In this document: piece by piece, positions 45,118 through 53,968 of the stretch
Layout: the number at the start of each line of letters is the position of its first letter
Position numbering within the stretch: the first letter of the stretch is position 1
Notes under the pieces: generated by a model
The model's database searches: none
Told to the model about the DNA's origin: nothing
What the model saw: only the letters and a program-made list of their open reading frames with translations
Position numbers and translations under genes: made by a program
From: CAYZBF01 sp964476585
Lineage (GTDB): Bacteria; Hydrothermota; UBA3072
Length of the DNA: 64,000 nt
Assembly (NCBI GenBank): GCA_964476585.1
Contig: CAYZBF010000002.1
Coordinates: 62,001-126,000, forward strand
Direction: 5' to 3'

Positions 45118-46200
45118 TTAAAATCGGTGAGAAAACATTAAAAATGCACGACTGCGAGGGTCTTGCAGCATATTGGAAAGAGGCCACTCTAGTTCAATCA
45201 CTTCTCGAATAGCAATATATGTCTTCTTCTTAAACCGGAATTCTATGCTTAGGCCACCCCTCAACTCCGAACTTTCCTCCCCGATTAATCTACTCCATGA
45301 TTTTTGAATCCCAACCAGAAGAGTTAGCCAGTCACGAAACTGATAATTATAAAGAAGGGTAATCCCAATCCCTTTTCTTTCGTAGTCGAGTGTATCCCTG
45401 GATATCCTCTTATAATTCATTGGAAAACCTATATGTAGATTGTCCCTTCCTAATAAACAAATCTCTAAAAACGGCTCAGCAAACAAGTGTTCCCATTGCC
45501 AATTGAAATCCTCTTCGGTATTGAATGAAACATAAGATGAATCTCTCTCTAAATAACTGAGCCTTAATCCACCCGATAAATTTTTCATCAGGCGATAATG
45601 GGAACTTATAGATAATGCCTTACCACCTTGTTCTCCCCTGCCAATAACCTCATCAAACAGAAAAAAATCTTTTTTACCTGGAAGTGTGAAACGATAATAA
45701 TAAGAAAGATTCGCCCAATTATTTCGGATTCTCCCCTCCAGTTCCATCCTTATGGGAAATCGACTGTAGCGATTGTAATGATGGAAATCTTCTACAATTA
45801 GATAAAGAGAGTGATTATTCGCCAGATTCCTCCAGTACCCAAAACCCAAACCTATCATACTGTACCTTTTCTGGTATGCAGGCGCAACCACAAAGGAATA
45901 AACCCATGGAGGAAGAGTGTTTTCCCTTGGAATCCAGTTGAGTTCAAATCGGTGCAGCTCTTCTTGTAAATCATAACTATTCTCTTTATAAAAACGATAG
46001 TAAAAAGAAAGCTCCGAGAATAGCGGTATCTCAAATTTAGCCTCATATCTCTGCTTTAATCCATCAATATCAGAAAATCCCTGAACTATCCTGATGGCTC
46101 TCCTGCTTCCTATAAATAGAGTTTCCTCATTCGTTGGGAACCACGTAAAACTCTCGTCCAATAAATAGGTAGAAGGGAGTAAAAATAAGAGAATAATCAC
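45118..46200 (-). CDS. Predicted outer-membrane beta-barrel protein
   Basis: This 360-residue protein is not assigned to a named family. A short hydrophobic N terminus (MIILLFLLPSTYLL) suggests export. The rest is a succession of amphipathic beta strands rich in Tyr, Phe and Trp (SELSFYYRFYKENSYDLQ, NNWANLSYYYRFTLPGKKDF, GIGITLLYNYQFRDWLTLLVG), and the last residues FLMFSHRF end in Phe, the recognition signal for outer-membrane barrel insertion. The start is GTG at 46200 overlapping the nadC stop (GTGA). It probably forms part of the uvrB-nadC operon. Function cannot be told. Confidence 0.68.
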   Translation of the reverse strand: MIILLFLLPSTYLLDESFTWFPTNEETLFIGSRRAIRIVQGFSDIDGLKQRYEAKFEIPLFSELSFYYRFYKENSYDLQEELHRFELNWIPRENTLPPWVYSFVVAPAYQKRYSMIGLGFGYWRNLANNHSLYLIVEDFHHYNRYSRFPIRMELEGRIRNNWANLSYYYRFTLPGKKDFFLFDEVIGRGEQGGKALSISSHYRLMKNLSGGLRLSYLERDSSYVSFNTEEDFNWQWEHLFAEPFLEICLLGRDNLHIGFPMNYKRISRDTLDYERKGIGITLLYNYQFRDWLTLLVGIQKSWSRLIGEESSELRGGLSIEFRFKKKTYIAIREVIELEWPLSNMLQDPRSRAFLMFSHRF

Positions 46201-47024
46201 TCTATAATTAGAGACATATCAATTGATGGATATGAATGTGTAAGAACCCCGATAGAGATAAAATCAACGCCTGTTTCTGCAATCTCCCTAACGTTTGAGA
46301 GGGTTATTCCTCCTGAGGCTTCAAGAGTTATATTCCTGTCCTTTGTAATAGTAACTACCTCCCTCAATTCCTGAATATTCATATTATCAAGAAGTAAATG
46401 CGTTGCTCCATTTTCAATCGCCTCCTTCATTTCCTGAAGGTTTCTAACCTCTATCTCTCCCCTGATTTTAGAAAGCGCCTCTCTTATCCCACCAGCGATA
46501 CTTATATGGTTCTCTTTTATGAGGACCTCATCATAAAGTCCCATTCGATGGTTAACCCCTCCTCCAACCCTTACCGCATACTTTTCTAAATATCGAAAGG
46601 TCGGAGTGGTCTTTCTTGTATCAAGGATTTTGGCACCAGTACCTTCTATTGCATCAACGAATCTCTTTGTATAAGTTGAAATTCCAGAAAGCCTCTGGAT
46701 GAAATTAAGAGCAACTCTCTCCCCCATAAGAATCGCCCTGGCGTCACCCTTAAGGGAAATGATATCAATCAGGTTGTGACCTTGAGGATCCAGCCAGACT
46801 CCCTCGCCAACAAGGACTTTCATCTCTATTTCTTCCAGTTCCTCAAATACCCATCCTGTTATCTCTAATCCGGAAAGCACAGCCTTTTCCTTTAACTGTA
46901 TCTTACCGGAAGTTGTATAGCACTCTGGAACTAAGTGCAGAGTAGTGATATCTCCTTTACCGATATCCTCTCTCAATGCCCTTCTTATTATAAGAAGCAC
47001 CTTTTCTTTCTCTAATCTGTTCAT
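46197..47024 (-). CDS. nadC: Nicotinate-nucleotide pyrophosphorylase (quinolinate PRTase) NadC
   Basis: NadC converts quinolinate and PRPP to nicotinate mononucleotide in de novo NAD synthesis. The 275-residue protein has ALREDIGKGDITTLHLV, ERVALNFIQRLSGIST, the quinolinate-binding ILDTRKTTPTFRYLEKYAVRVGGG, NHRMGLYDEVLIKENHI and LEASGGITLSNVREIAETGVDFISIGVLTHS. ATG at 47024 with AAGGAGG upstream lies inside the uvrB 3' end (68-base overlap). nadB (52391) and nadD (32054) are elsewhere in the window; nadA is not seen. Confidence 0.96.
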   Translation of the reverse strand: MNRLEKEKVLLIIRRALREDIGKGDITTLHLVPECYTTSGKIQLKEKAVLSGLEITGWVFEELEEIEMKVLVGEGVWLDPQGHNLIDIISLKGDARAILMGERVALNFIQRLSGISTYTKRFVDAIEGTGAKILDTRKTTPTFRYLEKYAVRVGGGVNHRMGLYDEVLIKENHISIAGGIREALSKIRGEIEVRNLQEMKEAIENGATHLLLDNMNIQELREVVTITKDRNITLEASGGITLSNVREIAETGVDFISIGVLTHSYPSIDMSLIIE

Positions 47025-49008
47025 TCATTATCCTCCTTATCTCATCCCGTAGTTTTGCAGCTCTTTCAAACTCCAGTAATTCTGCATGTTCTTTCATTTT
47101 TCTCGTTAGGTTTTCTATTGCTTCCATTCTTTCCATCTCTGAGGAAAATTCCTCGGGGATGTCAAACTGAACCTTAATATCTGTGCTCTCCTCTTTCTTG
47201 GCTCCAGCAACAGCAGTAGTCCTAAGGATTTCCTCCCTGGACTTTTCAATACTCTTAGGAGTAACATTGTGCTTTATGTTATATTCTAACTGAACATTCC
47301 TACGTCTATCAATCTCTTCCAATGCTCGCCTGATAGCCTCTGTCTCTTTATCTGCATAAAGAATTACCTTGCCCTCTATATTCCTTGCAGCTCGACCAGA
47401 CGTCTGGATGAGTGAAGTCTCGGAACGTAAGAATCCCGCTTTATCAGCATCCAGTATTGCAACAAGGGAAACCTCAGGAAGGTCAAGACCTTCCCGGAGG
47501 AGGTTGATACCTACCAAACAATCAAAATCGCCCAGTCTGAGTCCCCTTAAAAGATCAACCCGTTCAACAGAATCTATCTCGGAATGTAAATATCGGACAT
47601 TCAAACCCACATCTATTAAATATTCAGTTAATTCTTCAGACATCCTTTTTGTGAGGGTTGTAACAAGGACTCTTCCACCAGATTCAACAACCCTTCTTAT
47701 CTCCTCGATAAGGTCGTCTATCTGATTTTGGACAGGGCGAATTTCCATATCAGGGTCTATAAGCCCAGTCGGTCTTATTAGTTGCTCTACTACTCCCCCA
47801 GATTCTTTGATCTCCCACTTATCAGGTGTTGCAGAAACATAGATAACTTTATCCACTTTTCCGAGGAATTCCCTAAAATTTAACGGTCTATTATCAAGGG
47901 CAGAAGGGAGTCTAAATCCATACTCAACAAGGGTTTCCTTTCTTGAACGATCTCCACGGAACATACCTCTTATCTGAGGAACCGTTCGATGAGACTCATC
48001 TATTATCGTGAGAAACTCATCTGGAAAGAAATCGATTAGAGTATAAGGAGGCTGTCCTTCCTCTCTTAAAGAGAGATAGCGGGAATAATTCTCAATGCCA
48101 GAACAATAACCTATTTCTCTTAGGAATTCGATATCATATCTCGTTCTACTCTCAAGTCTTTGTGCTTCTACGTATTTTTCTTTATCAAGAAGATATTTAA
48201 CCCTCTCCTCCAGTTCCCTCTCTATTTGTTCTATTGTGAACGTAATCCTGTCTTTGGGGAGGACAAAATGATGCGCAGGATAAATATGAAAGGCCTCTAA
48301 TTCTTCTATTTTCTTGCCACTGACCGGATCTATTCGGTAAATACTATCGATCTCATCGCCAAAGAATTCTACCCGCAACCCTTTAAATTCATACGATGGG
48401 TAGATATCCACCACATCACCCTTTACCCTGAAATTGCCCTGCACAAATTCTATATCATTCCTCCGATACTGATTATTTACCAGGTTCCTGAGCAATCCTT
48501 CTCTGGAAATCTCCATCCCCTTATTGATCTCGATTACCAGTGCTTTAAAATCAGCAGGTGAGCCGAGACCATAGATACAGGATACAGATGCAATAACAAT
48601 TACATCTCTTCTTTCAAGTAGAGATGTTGTGGCTTTCATCCTGAGCCTCTCAATCTCTTCATTAATTGAGGCATCCTTCCCTATATAAGTATCGGTCTCA
48701 GGGACATAGGCTTCTGGTTGATAGTAATCATAATATGATACAAAATATTCAACTGCACTATCCGGGAAAAACTGTTTGAATTCGCCATATAACTGTGCTG
48801 CAAGGGTCTTATTATGTGACATTACAAGGGTTGGCAACCCTGCCCTCTCAATAACATTAGCCATAGTAAAGGTTTTTCCGGAACCCGTTACTCCAAGGAG
48901 GGTCTGATGTCTCTTTCCTTTCTTTAACCCCAATGATAGTTTATCTATAACCTGAGGCTGATCCCCAGTTGGTTTGAAACTCGATTGTAGTTTGAATTCA
49001 CCATGCAT
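46957..49008 (-). CDS. uvrB: Excinuclease ABC subunit UvrB
   Basis: UvrB is the DNA-damage-verifying helicase-like subunit of nucleotide excision repair. The 683-residue protein has the full set: Walker A LLGVTGSGKTFTMANV, the beta-hairpin YFVSYYDYYQPEAYVPETDTYIGKD, DEIDSIYRIDP, IDESHRTVPQIRGM (DExH), helicase motifs V and VI (GINLLREGLDLPEVSLVAILDADK, QTSGRAARN) and the C-terminal UVR domain (ENLTRKMKEHAELLEFERAAKLRDEI) that binds UvrC. The start ATG at 49008 has no ribosome binding site; a weak promoter places its -10 close before the ATG, so leaderless initiation is possible. Confidence 0.97.
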   Translation of the reverse strand: MHGEFKLQSSFKPTGDQPQVIDKLSLGLKKGKRHQTLLGVTGSGKTFTMANVIERAGLPTLVMSHNKTLAAQLYGEFKQFFPDSAVEYFVSYYDYYQPEAYVPETDTYIGKDASINEEIERLRMKATTSLLERRDVIVIASVSCIYGLGSPADFKALVIEINKGMEISREGLLRNLVNNQYRRNDIEFVQGNFRVKGDVVDIYPSYEFKGLRVEFFGDEIDSIYRIDPVSGKKIEELEAFHIYPAHHFVLPKDRITFTIEQIERELEERVKYLLDKEKYVEAQRLESRTRYDIEFLREIGYCSGIENYSRYLSLREEGQPPYTLIDFFPDEFLTIIDESHRTVPQIRGMFRGDRSRKETLVEYGFRLPSALDNRPLNFREFLGKVDKVIYVSATPDKWEIKESGGVVEQLIRPTGLIDPDMEIRPVQNQIDDLIEEIRRVVESGGRVLVTTLTKRMSEELTEYLIDVGLNVRYLHSEIDSVERVDLLRGLRLGDFDCLVGINLLREGLDLPEVSLVAILDADKAGFLRSETSLIQTSGRAARNIEGKVILYADKETEAIRRALEEIDRRRNVQLEYNIKHNVTPKSIEKSREEILRTTAVAGAKKEESTDIKVQFDIPEEFSSEMERMEAIENLTRKMKEHAELLEFERAAKLRDEIRRIMNEQIRERKGASYNKKGIERGYR

Positions 49009-49013
49009 ATTAA

Positions 49014-49042
49014 AAAATAGGGGCCTTGTGCCCTTTTCGCAA
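49014..49042 (-). promoter_or_regulatory. Weak candidate promoter of uvrB (leaderless geometry)
   Basis: On the minus strand TTGCGA (49042-49037) and TATTTT (49019-49014) are spaced by 17 bases; each matches the consensus at four of six positions. The -10 ends six bases before the ATG at 49008. Confidence 0.35.
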
Positions 49043-49320
49043 GGTGTCTCTTTTTTATTGCCACAGAGACACGGAGGGTAGAGAGAAGAAATTTTTTAAG
49101 CCGCGATCCCTGCACGGTTCAATATAAATATTTATTAATTAAAGGGTTCAAGCGTATATATGACCGGAGACAGAGGTTGGGTTTTAGGTATGGAGTCCTA
49201 GGTCTTTGGGTTTAGAAGGTTGTGAAATAGGCGGATTTAGTGTGGAGAACTAAGACCTAAAATCTAACACCTTCCAGAGTGTCTTTGTGGTGAATTTTAT
49301 CTGTGTTCATCTGCGTCCTA
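49021..49320. other. Intergenic region uvrB-yggS with dispersed repeats
   Basis: No gene is seen. The region holds CCACAGAGACACGGAGGGTA (49061-49080), an ATAGGCGGATTTAG stretch, word-like runs around 49190-49265 (GGAGTCCTAGGTCTTTGGGT and ACTAAGACCTAAAATCTAAC), and GTGTCTTTGTGGTG followed by ATCTGTGTTCATCTGCGTCC (49300-49319), the same element as at 23878 and 29127. Confidence 0.6.
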
Positions 49321-50004
49321 TTAATGTGTCCTTTCTCCAAATATCAATGACCCAATCCTGACCATATTAGACCCCTCCTCAATGGCAACCGTATAAGAAT
49401 TGCTCATACCCATAGATAGTATCTCCATCCTGGAGTTTTTCGTATTAACCTCTTTCAACTTTCCGAAGAGTTCCCTTGTAATCCTGAAGTAAGGACGTGC
49501 GATCTCTAGATCTCCAAATCGAGGTCCCATTGTCATAAGACCTTTTATCCTTATATGCTTTAATTCCTCCACCTTTATAATCGCCTCTTTAATCGTGGAA
49601 AAATCTGGAGGGAACCCTGACTTTGCGGCTTCTCGCCCACTGTTTATCTCCAGTAAAACAGGGATAACGGATTTGCCCGCCTTCTCTGCACGTTTATCAA
49701 TCTCTCTTGCATTACGTGAAGAATCAACTGTCTGGATGAGACCGAATATTGGAAGTGCTTTATTTATCTTGTTCTTTTGTAAAGGGCCTATGAGATGCCA
49801 TTTGACAGTTCTCGCTATCTCTCCTAATGATTGATATTTATTGAAAGCCTCCGGATATACATAATTCTCACCTATATCTGTTGCACCTGCTTGTATTACT
49901 TCCTCGATCTCATCAGGTGTTCTTGTCTTTGATGCAACAACGATGGCTACATAATCTGGAATTGTATCGCGAAGCCTCTTATAATTCTCTTCAATCTTCC
50001 CCAT
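49321..50004 (-). CDS. yggS: YggS-family pyridoxal phosphate homeostasis protein
   Basis: This 227-residue single-domain PLP-binding protein keeps pyridoxal phosphate and amino/keto acid pools balanced; it has no known catalytic reaction. It has the TIM-barrel fold of alanine racemase N-terminal domains: IVVASKTRTPDEI contains the PLP Lys near residue 25, IGENYVYPEAFNKY the family IGENxxQ-like motif, WHLIGPLQKNKINKAL, and the phosphate-binding LSMGMSNSYTVAIEEGSNMVRIGSLIFG. ATG at 50004 lacks a strong ribosome binding site. It is flanked by repeat-containing gaps on both sides. Confidence 0.94.
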   Translation of the reverse strand: MGKIEENYKRLRDTIPDYVAIVVASKTRTPDEIEEVIQAGATDIGENYVYPEAFNKYQSLGEIARTVKWHLIGPLQKNKINKALPIFGLIQTVDSSRNAREIDKRAEKAGKSVIPVLLEINSGREAAKSGFPPDFSTIKEAIIKVEELKHIRIKGLMTMGPRFGDLEIARPYFRITRELFGKLKEVNTKNSRMEILSMGMSNSYTVAIEEGSNMVRIGSLIFGERTH

Positions 50005-50071
50005 TATTAGTCCTTTTCAGGATTCTTTTCTGTGGTTTTAGAGTCTGTCCTTCATCCGCTTGGAGAGAAAC

Positions 50072-50170
50072 CATAAAAATATTAACCACTAACCCCAAAA
50101 TCCTAAATCCCAATCCCTAAATTTCGCATTCTACTAATGACTATAGACCTCAGACTTCGGACTACAAACA
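50072..50170. repeat. Dispersed low-complexity words between yggS and the radical SAM gene
   Basis: ATTAACCACTAACCCCAAAA with further CCTAAATCCCAATCCCTAAA (about 50079-50118), then CTAATGACTATAGACCTCAG and ACTTCGGACTAC (about 50132-50163). The second part is the same word family as the inverted repeat arms at 36011-36124. Confidence 0.55.
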
Positions 50171-50178
50171 AACCCATT

Positions 50179-51135
50179 TTACCTCTTTCTTCCCTTATGG
50201 ACTCTTATAAAGAACCTGTTACCACCATATCTGGTATCAATAATCTCGTTATTCTCTATCATGCGAGATACAACTGACCAGTCTTCTCCTGTCTTTGCAA
50301 GCATTTCTCTAACGGCTTCCTCCTTCATCGGATGAACCGCTGTTATATCAAGGATATCGTTCCGAACGTTACCACTGGAGGCAAATTTATTCCCTTCATA
50401 ACCGATAAGGAGTTCTACCTGATCAATCTTCTCACGAAACACATTGTAGGCAATATTTATCATTTCCTCTCGCGGAGGTTTTACCCACTTGTACAGAGGA
50501 GGACGCGTAGGAATTGCAATATAAGCCTTTTTAGGCCCAAGCCGTTTGATGAAATCCGCAATCCTCTTCATTTCCTCTTCATCAGCATTTATTCCATCAA
50601 TAAGCATCGTTTCAGTATTGAGTTCTCCTTCGTATTTCTTGCTGAACGCTATCATTCCAGAAAGCACATCAGAGAGGATAATTTCAGGATGTGGACGATT
50701 CACTCTTCTCCATACTTCTTCAGTGAGGGCATCAATCTTTAAGGATACCCAATCCGCTTTCCCTAACTCTTTCCTTGCTTGGGGAGACGTCATAAATGTA
50801 CCGTTGCTAATCACGGCAATAGGAATACCTAAGTCTTTTAATAAAACTATCTCTTTCCCTAAATTTATATCCAGTGTGGGTTCCCCATCAGGGACAAAAC
50901 TCAGGTAATCTATCCTTTCTCCTTTTTCTTTTAATCCTCCTACCTTCTCCTCAAGCTGAATCTTAATCTCATCTGGCTTATAAAAGAACTCCCTCTTATT
51001 GGTTAGCCTTAATGTCTTTCCCACCTGACAGTAAACGCAGGAATAGGTACATATCTTAGGTGGGATGTGATTTATTCCAAGGCTACGGCCCAGTCTTCTT
51101 GACGGGATTGGGCCGAATGGAATCCTATTCTTCAT
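50179..51135 (-). CDS. Radical SAM protein with C-terminal winged-helix-like region
   Basis: This 318-residue protein is a radical SAM enzyme. The cluster motif CTYSCVYCQVGKT (CxxxCxxC) is at about residues 29-36, and the GGE-like segment is FVPDGEPTLD. The N terminus FGPIPSRRLGRSLGINHIPPKICTY is typical of the COG0731-like group (Fe-S oxidoreductases related to wyosine enzymes). The last 80 residues (DITAVHPMKEEAVREMLAKTGEDW, NEIIDTRYGGNRFF) look like a small winged-helix domain. Substrate is unknown. ATG at 51135 overlaps the hprK stop by 11 bases, so it ends the polX-murA-nadB-hpf-hprK operon. Confidence 0.85.
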   Translation of the reverse strand: MKNRIPFGPIPSRRLGRSLGINHIPPKICTYSCVYCQVGKTLRLTNKREFFYKPDEIKIQLEEKVGGLKEKGERIDYLSFVPDGEPTLDINLGKEIVLLKDLGIPIAVISNGTFMTSPQARKELGKADWVSLKIDALTEEVWRRVNRPHPEIILSDVLSGMIAFSKKYEGELNTETMLIDGINADEEEMKRIADFIKRLGPKKAYIAIPTRPPLYKWVKPPREEMINIAYNVFREKIDQVELLIGYEGNKFASSGNVRNDILDITAVHPMKEEAVREMLAKTGEDWSVVSRMIENNEIIDTRYGGNRFFIRVHKGRKR

Positions 51136-52105
51136 CTGCTTCCAGTCTCAAATATTTCCTGCCCCTTTTTTTTAATTTCTTCAATAATTCATTCTCGTAT
51201 ATCTCTGCAAAATAACATCCTACAGTTTTACTTAAATAGCTAATCGCTACGACCTCAGCAATAGTGGAAATATTCTTTCCCGACATAACTGGAATATCAA
51301 CACAGGGAATTGAAACTCCCAGAATACTCACCTCTTGAGTTTCCAGTCCTGTCCGTGTATAATCTTTGCCTTTCTCCCATTCAACCAGTTTCATCTGTAA
51401 TTCAACCCTTTTATGCAATCTTATACCTTTAATACCAAAGATAACAGCCACATTTAGTATACCCACACCTCGAATCTCGATATTATGGCGAAGCACATCC
51501 TCCTTCTCCAACTCTTCACCTATTAACACATCTTTTTTCCTCTTCACAATAACAACATCGTCGGCCACCAAACGGTGTCCTCGTTCAACGAGATCAAGGG
51601 CTAATTCACTCTTACCTATTCCACTCTCTCCCGTAATCAGCAATCCAACTCCATACACATCTACCAGATCCCCATGAATGCTAAATAATTCAGCCAACTG
51701 GTCTTCGAGGTAAGATTGAATTGTAACACTAACTTTCCAGCTTGGCGCTCTGGAGCTCATAAGGGGTATCTCTAATTCCTTACATCCCTTAACCAATTCG
51801 GGTAAAGGTTTATGCCCACAACTAATTATTATGGCAGGGGGATTGAGGGAAAGGAGCCGAGAGATCACCTTGACCCTCTCTCTTTTGGTTAAATGAGAAA
51901 GAAAACCAAAATCTCGATTACCCAACAATTGAACAGAGTCAGCAGGAAAATCCTTAAGGTATCCAGCAAATATATATCCAGGTCTATTTGCAAACTTTTC
52001 TTTAATAAGTCTTTTTAGTCCTACTTCACCCGCCAGAAGTTCAACATCAATATATTCCTTAAGATCGTTTAGTAGATCTTTAACTGTTACTTTAGTGGTT
52101 GCCAT
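51125..52105 (-). CDS. hprK: HPr(Ser) kinase/phosphorylase HprK
   Basis: HprK phosphorylates and dephosphorylates a serine of HPr or an HPr-like protein. The 326-residue protein has the N-terminal domain (VTVKDLLNDLKEYIDVELLAG), the conserved GNRDFGFLSHL, the P-loop LLITGESGIGKSELALDLVERGHRLVADD near residue 157, and the family signature EIRGVGILNVAVIFGIKGIR, then a C-terminal helix. No HPr, enzyme I or other PTS gene is near. In many Gram-negative phyla HprK occurs without a sugar-transporting PTS and probably has a regulatory role. ATG at 52105 overlaps hpf by 14 bases. Confidence 0.94.
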   Translation of the reverse strand: MATTKVTVKDLLNDLKEYIDVELLAGEVGLKRLIKEKFANRPGYIFAGYLKDFPADSVQLLGNRDFGFLSHLTKRERVKVISRLLSLNPPAIIISCGHKPLPELVKGCKELEIPLMSSRAPSWKVSVTIQSYLEDQLAELFSIHGDLVDVYGVGLLITGESGIGKSELALDLVERGHRLVADDVVIVKRKKDVLIGEELEKEDVLRHNIEIRGVGILNVAVIFGIKGIRLHKRVELQMKLVEWEKGKDYTRTGLETQEVSILGVSIPCVDIPVMSGKNISTIAEVVAISYLSKTVGCYFAEIYENELLKKLKKRGRKYLRLEADEE

Positions 52106-52391
52106 GATGGTCAGTAACCTTGCTTTCGAATTCCTTTACCTGCCTCTCGATCTTTGAGAGAGCTGTGATAAAGGTATTATATGCATCTCTTCCTTCAGCT
52201 TCTGCGTTAATGTTCTTATGTTCCAGATACGCATTGATCTCAGTGCTCCTTCTATCCCCTTCTCCCTTTATAATAACCTCAACATCTTTTATCCATTTAT
52301 TAAATTTTCTCAATCTCTTCATCTTTTTATCTATTTGTCTCTGTAACTCCTTAGATACATCAAAATGCCGTGTGATAAGCTTATAGTTCAT
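52092..52391 (-). CDS. hpf: Ribosome hibernation promoting factor (short HPF/RaiA family)
   Basis: This 99-residue protein binds the 30S A and P sites in slow growth. It is the short type: a beta-alpha-beta-beta-beta-alpha domain (MNYKLITRHFDVSKELQRQIDKK; DVEVIIKGEGDRRSTEINAYLEHKNINAEAEGRDAYNTF) without the C-terminal dimerisation domain of long HPF. ATG at 52391 overlaps the nadB stop by one base (TAATG). The hpf-hprK pairing is common in Gram-negative genomes, usually after rpoN; here it follows nadB instead. Confidence 0.93.
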   Translation of the reverse strand: MNYKLITRHFDVSKELQRQIDKKMKRLRKFNKWIKDVEVIIKGEGDRRSTEINAYLEHKNINAEAEGRDAYNTFITALSKIERQVKEFESKVTDHHGNH

Positions 52392-53968
52392 TATACCTCC
52401 TTCCTTATCACTGTGTGTTTCTTGTAACTTTCATTCTCATCTGGATGATCCTTGTTATAATGCAATCCACGTGATTCCTTCCTTGAGATAGCTGACCGTG
52501 TAATGAGATAGGCTACCGTAATAAGCGATCGGAGTTCTATAATATCCTGCGAAAGGTAACTATTTTTGTAGAGCTCTTCAATCTCTTCGAGATACAGTTC
52601 AAATCTTCTCTGGGCACGGTTGAGCAAATAATCCCTTCTTACGATACCCACATAATCCCACATTGTCTGCTTTATTTCCTTCCTCGTATGGACAGCCAGA
52701 ACACTCTCCTCAATAGTAGATCTTCTTTTCATTGAGGGTAAAAGGTCTTCTGGAGGAGGTCCTTGTATCATCCAATCCATTGCTACTTTTCCAGCCCTTG
52801 CCGAAAAGACAAGAGCTTCAAGAAGAGAATTGCTGGCCAATCGATTAGCGCCATGGACTCCTGTAAAGGCAACTTCCCCGGCTGCCAATAAACCCCTTAT
52901 ATCTGTTTTTCCAAAAAGGTCGGTATAAACCCCCCCACACATATAATGTGCTGCAGGAACTACTGGTATTGGCTCTTTTGCTATATTAATTGAATACTTC
53001 AAACACTCCCTGTAAATATTCGGGAACTTTCTCTTTATCTCATCTTCATCTTCATGAGATATATCAAGATAGACAAAATCTTCTCCCCTCTTCTTCAACA
53101 CAGAATCACATGCCCTCGCCACTACATCTCGAGGGGCAAGCTCCATCTTTGGGTGAAATCCCTCCATAAATCTATTTCCTTCCTGGTCATATAACCGCCC
53201 ACCTTCACCCCTGAGGGCTTCTGAGATGAGAAACTGTCTCTCCTGAGGTTCCGGAGTGTATAATGTGGTTGGGTGAAATTGGAAGAACTCCATATCTGCT
53301 ATCTTACATCCAGCATTATAGGCCACAGCCACACCATCTCCTGTAGCAACACTTGGATTTGAAGTGTGCTGATAAACCTGTCCTGCTCCACCTGTAGCTA
53401 GAAGAGTCAATCTGGAAATAACCTGAATTATCTCTCCAGTGGATACATCAAGTGCATACGCCCCGTAGCAGGAATTATCTGCTATGATAAGTTCATAAGC
53501 AAGATGATGCTCGAATATCCGGATATTTGAATAGCTTTTTATGGCGGAAATAAGGGCCTTCTCAACCTCTCGTCCTGTAAAATCGCCAGAATGAACAATC
53601 CTTTTGTGAGAATGTCCACCTTCTTTCCATAATTCAAGTGCGGAAGATTCATCCCTGGTAAATTCTACTCCCCAGTTGATAATATCTTTTACCCTTGAGG
53701 GGCCTTCTCTAACCATTACATCAACGGCTTCCTCTTCAGATAATCCCTTCCCCACCCGCAATGTATCTTCCTTATGACTTTCAAAGGAGTCTTCACTGTT
53801 AAAAACAGATGCTATACCACCTTGAGCATAATTGGTGTTTGCATCCGTCCTTTTCTTTTTGGTCAGTATAAGGATCTTACCTTTATCTATAACATGAAGT
53901 GCAAAGTTCAAAGCAGCGATTCCACTACCTATCAAGAGAAAATCAGTTTCTATTCTTTTAATCTCCAA
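52391..53968 (-). CDS. nadB: L-aspartate oxidase NadB
   Basis: NadB oxidises L-aspartate to iminoaspartate, the first step of de novo NAD synthesis; it can use oxygen or fumarate. The 525-residue flavoprotein has the FAD dinucleotide loop LLIGSGIAALNFALHV, NYAQGGIASVF, HSHKRIVHSGDFTGREVEKAL, LLATGGAGQVY, the active-site region FFQFHPTTLY and RGEGGRLYD, PRDVVARACDS, HYMCGGVYTDLFG and GANRLASNSLLEALVF. The start is TTG at 53968 with AGGAG upstream, overlapping murA by 19 bases. Its partner nadA is not seen in the window. Confidence 0.96.
   Translation of the reverse strand: MEIKRIETDFLLIGSGIAALNFALHVIDKGKILILTKKKRTDANTNYAQGGIASVFNSEDSFESHKEDTLRVGKGLSEEEAVDVMVREGPSRVKDIINWGVEFTRDESSALELWKEGGHSHKRIVHSGDFTGREVEKALISAIKSYSNIRIFEHHLAYELIIADNSCYGAYALDVSTGEIIQVISRLTLLATGGAGQVYQHTSNPSVATGDGVAVAYNAGCKIADMEFFQFHPTTLYTPEPQERQFLISEALRGEGGRLYDQEGNRFMEGFHPKMELAPRDVVARACDSVLKKRGEDFVYLDISHEDEDEIKRKFPNIYRECLKYSINIAKEPIPVVPAAHYMCGGVYTDLFGKTDIRGLLAAGEVAFTGVHGANRLASNSLLEALVFSARAGKVAMDWMIQGPPPEDLLPSMKRRSTIEESVLAVHTRKEIKQTMWDYVGIVRRDYLLNRAQRRFELYLEEIEELYKNSYLSQDIIELRSLITVAYLITRSAISRKESRGLHYNKDHPDENESYKKHTVIRKEV

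Noticed and set aside
47369..47725. 118-codon plus-strand frame inside uvrB
   Set aside because: It is antisense to conserved helicase motifs of uvrB and has a Ser/Arg-rich, shadow-like composition.
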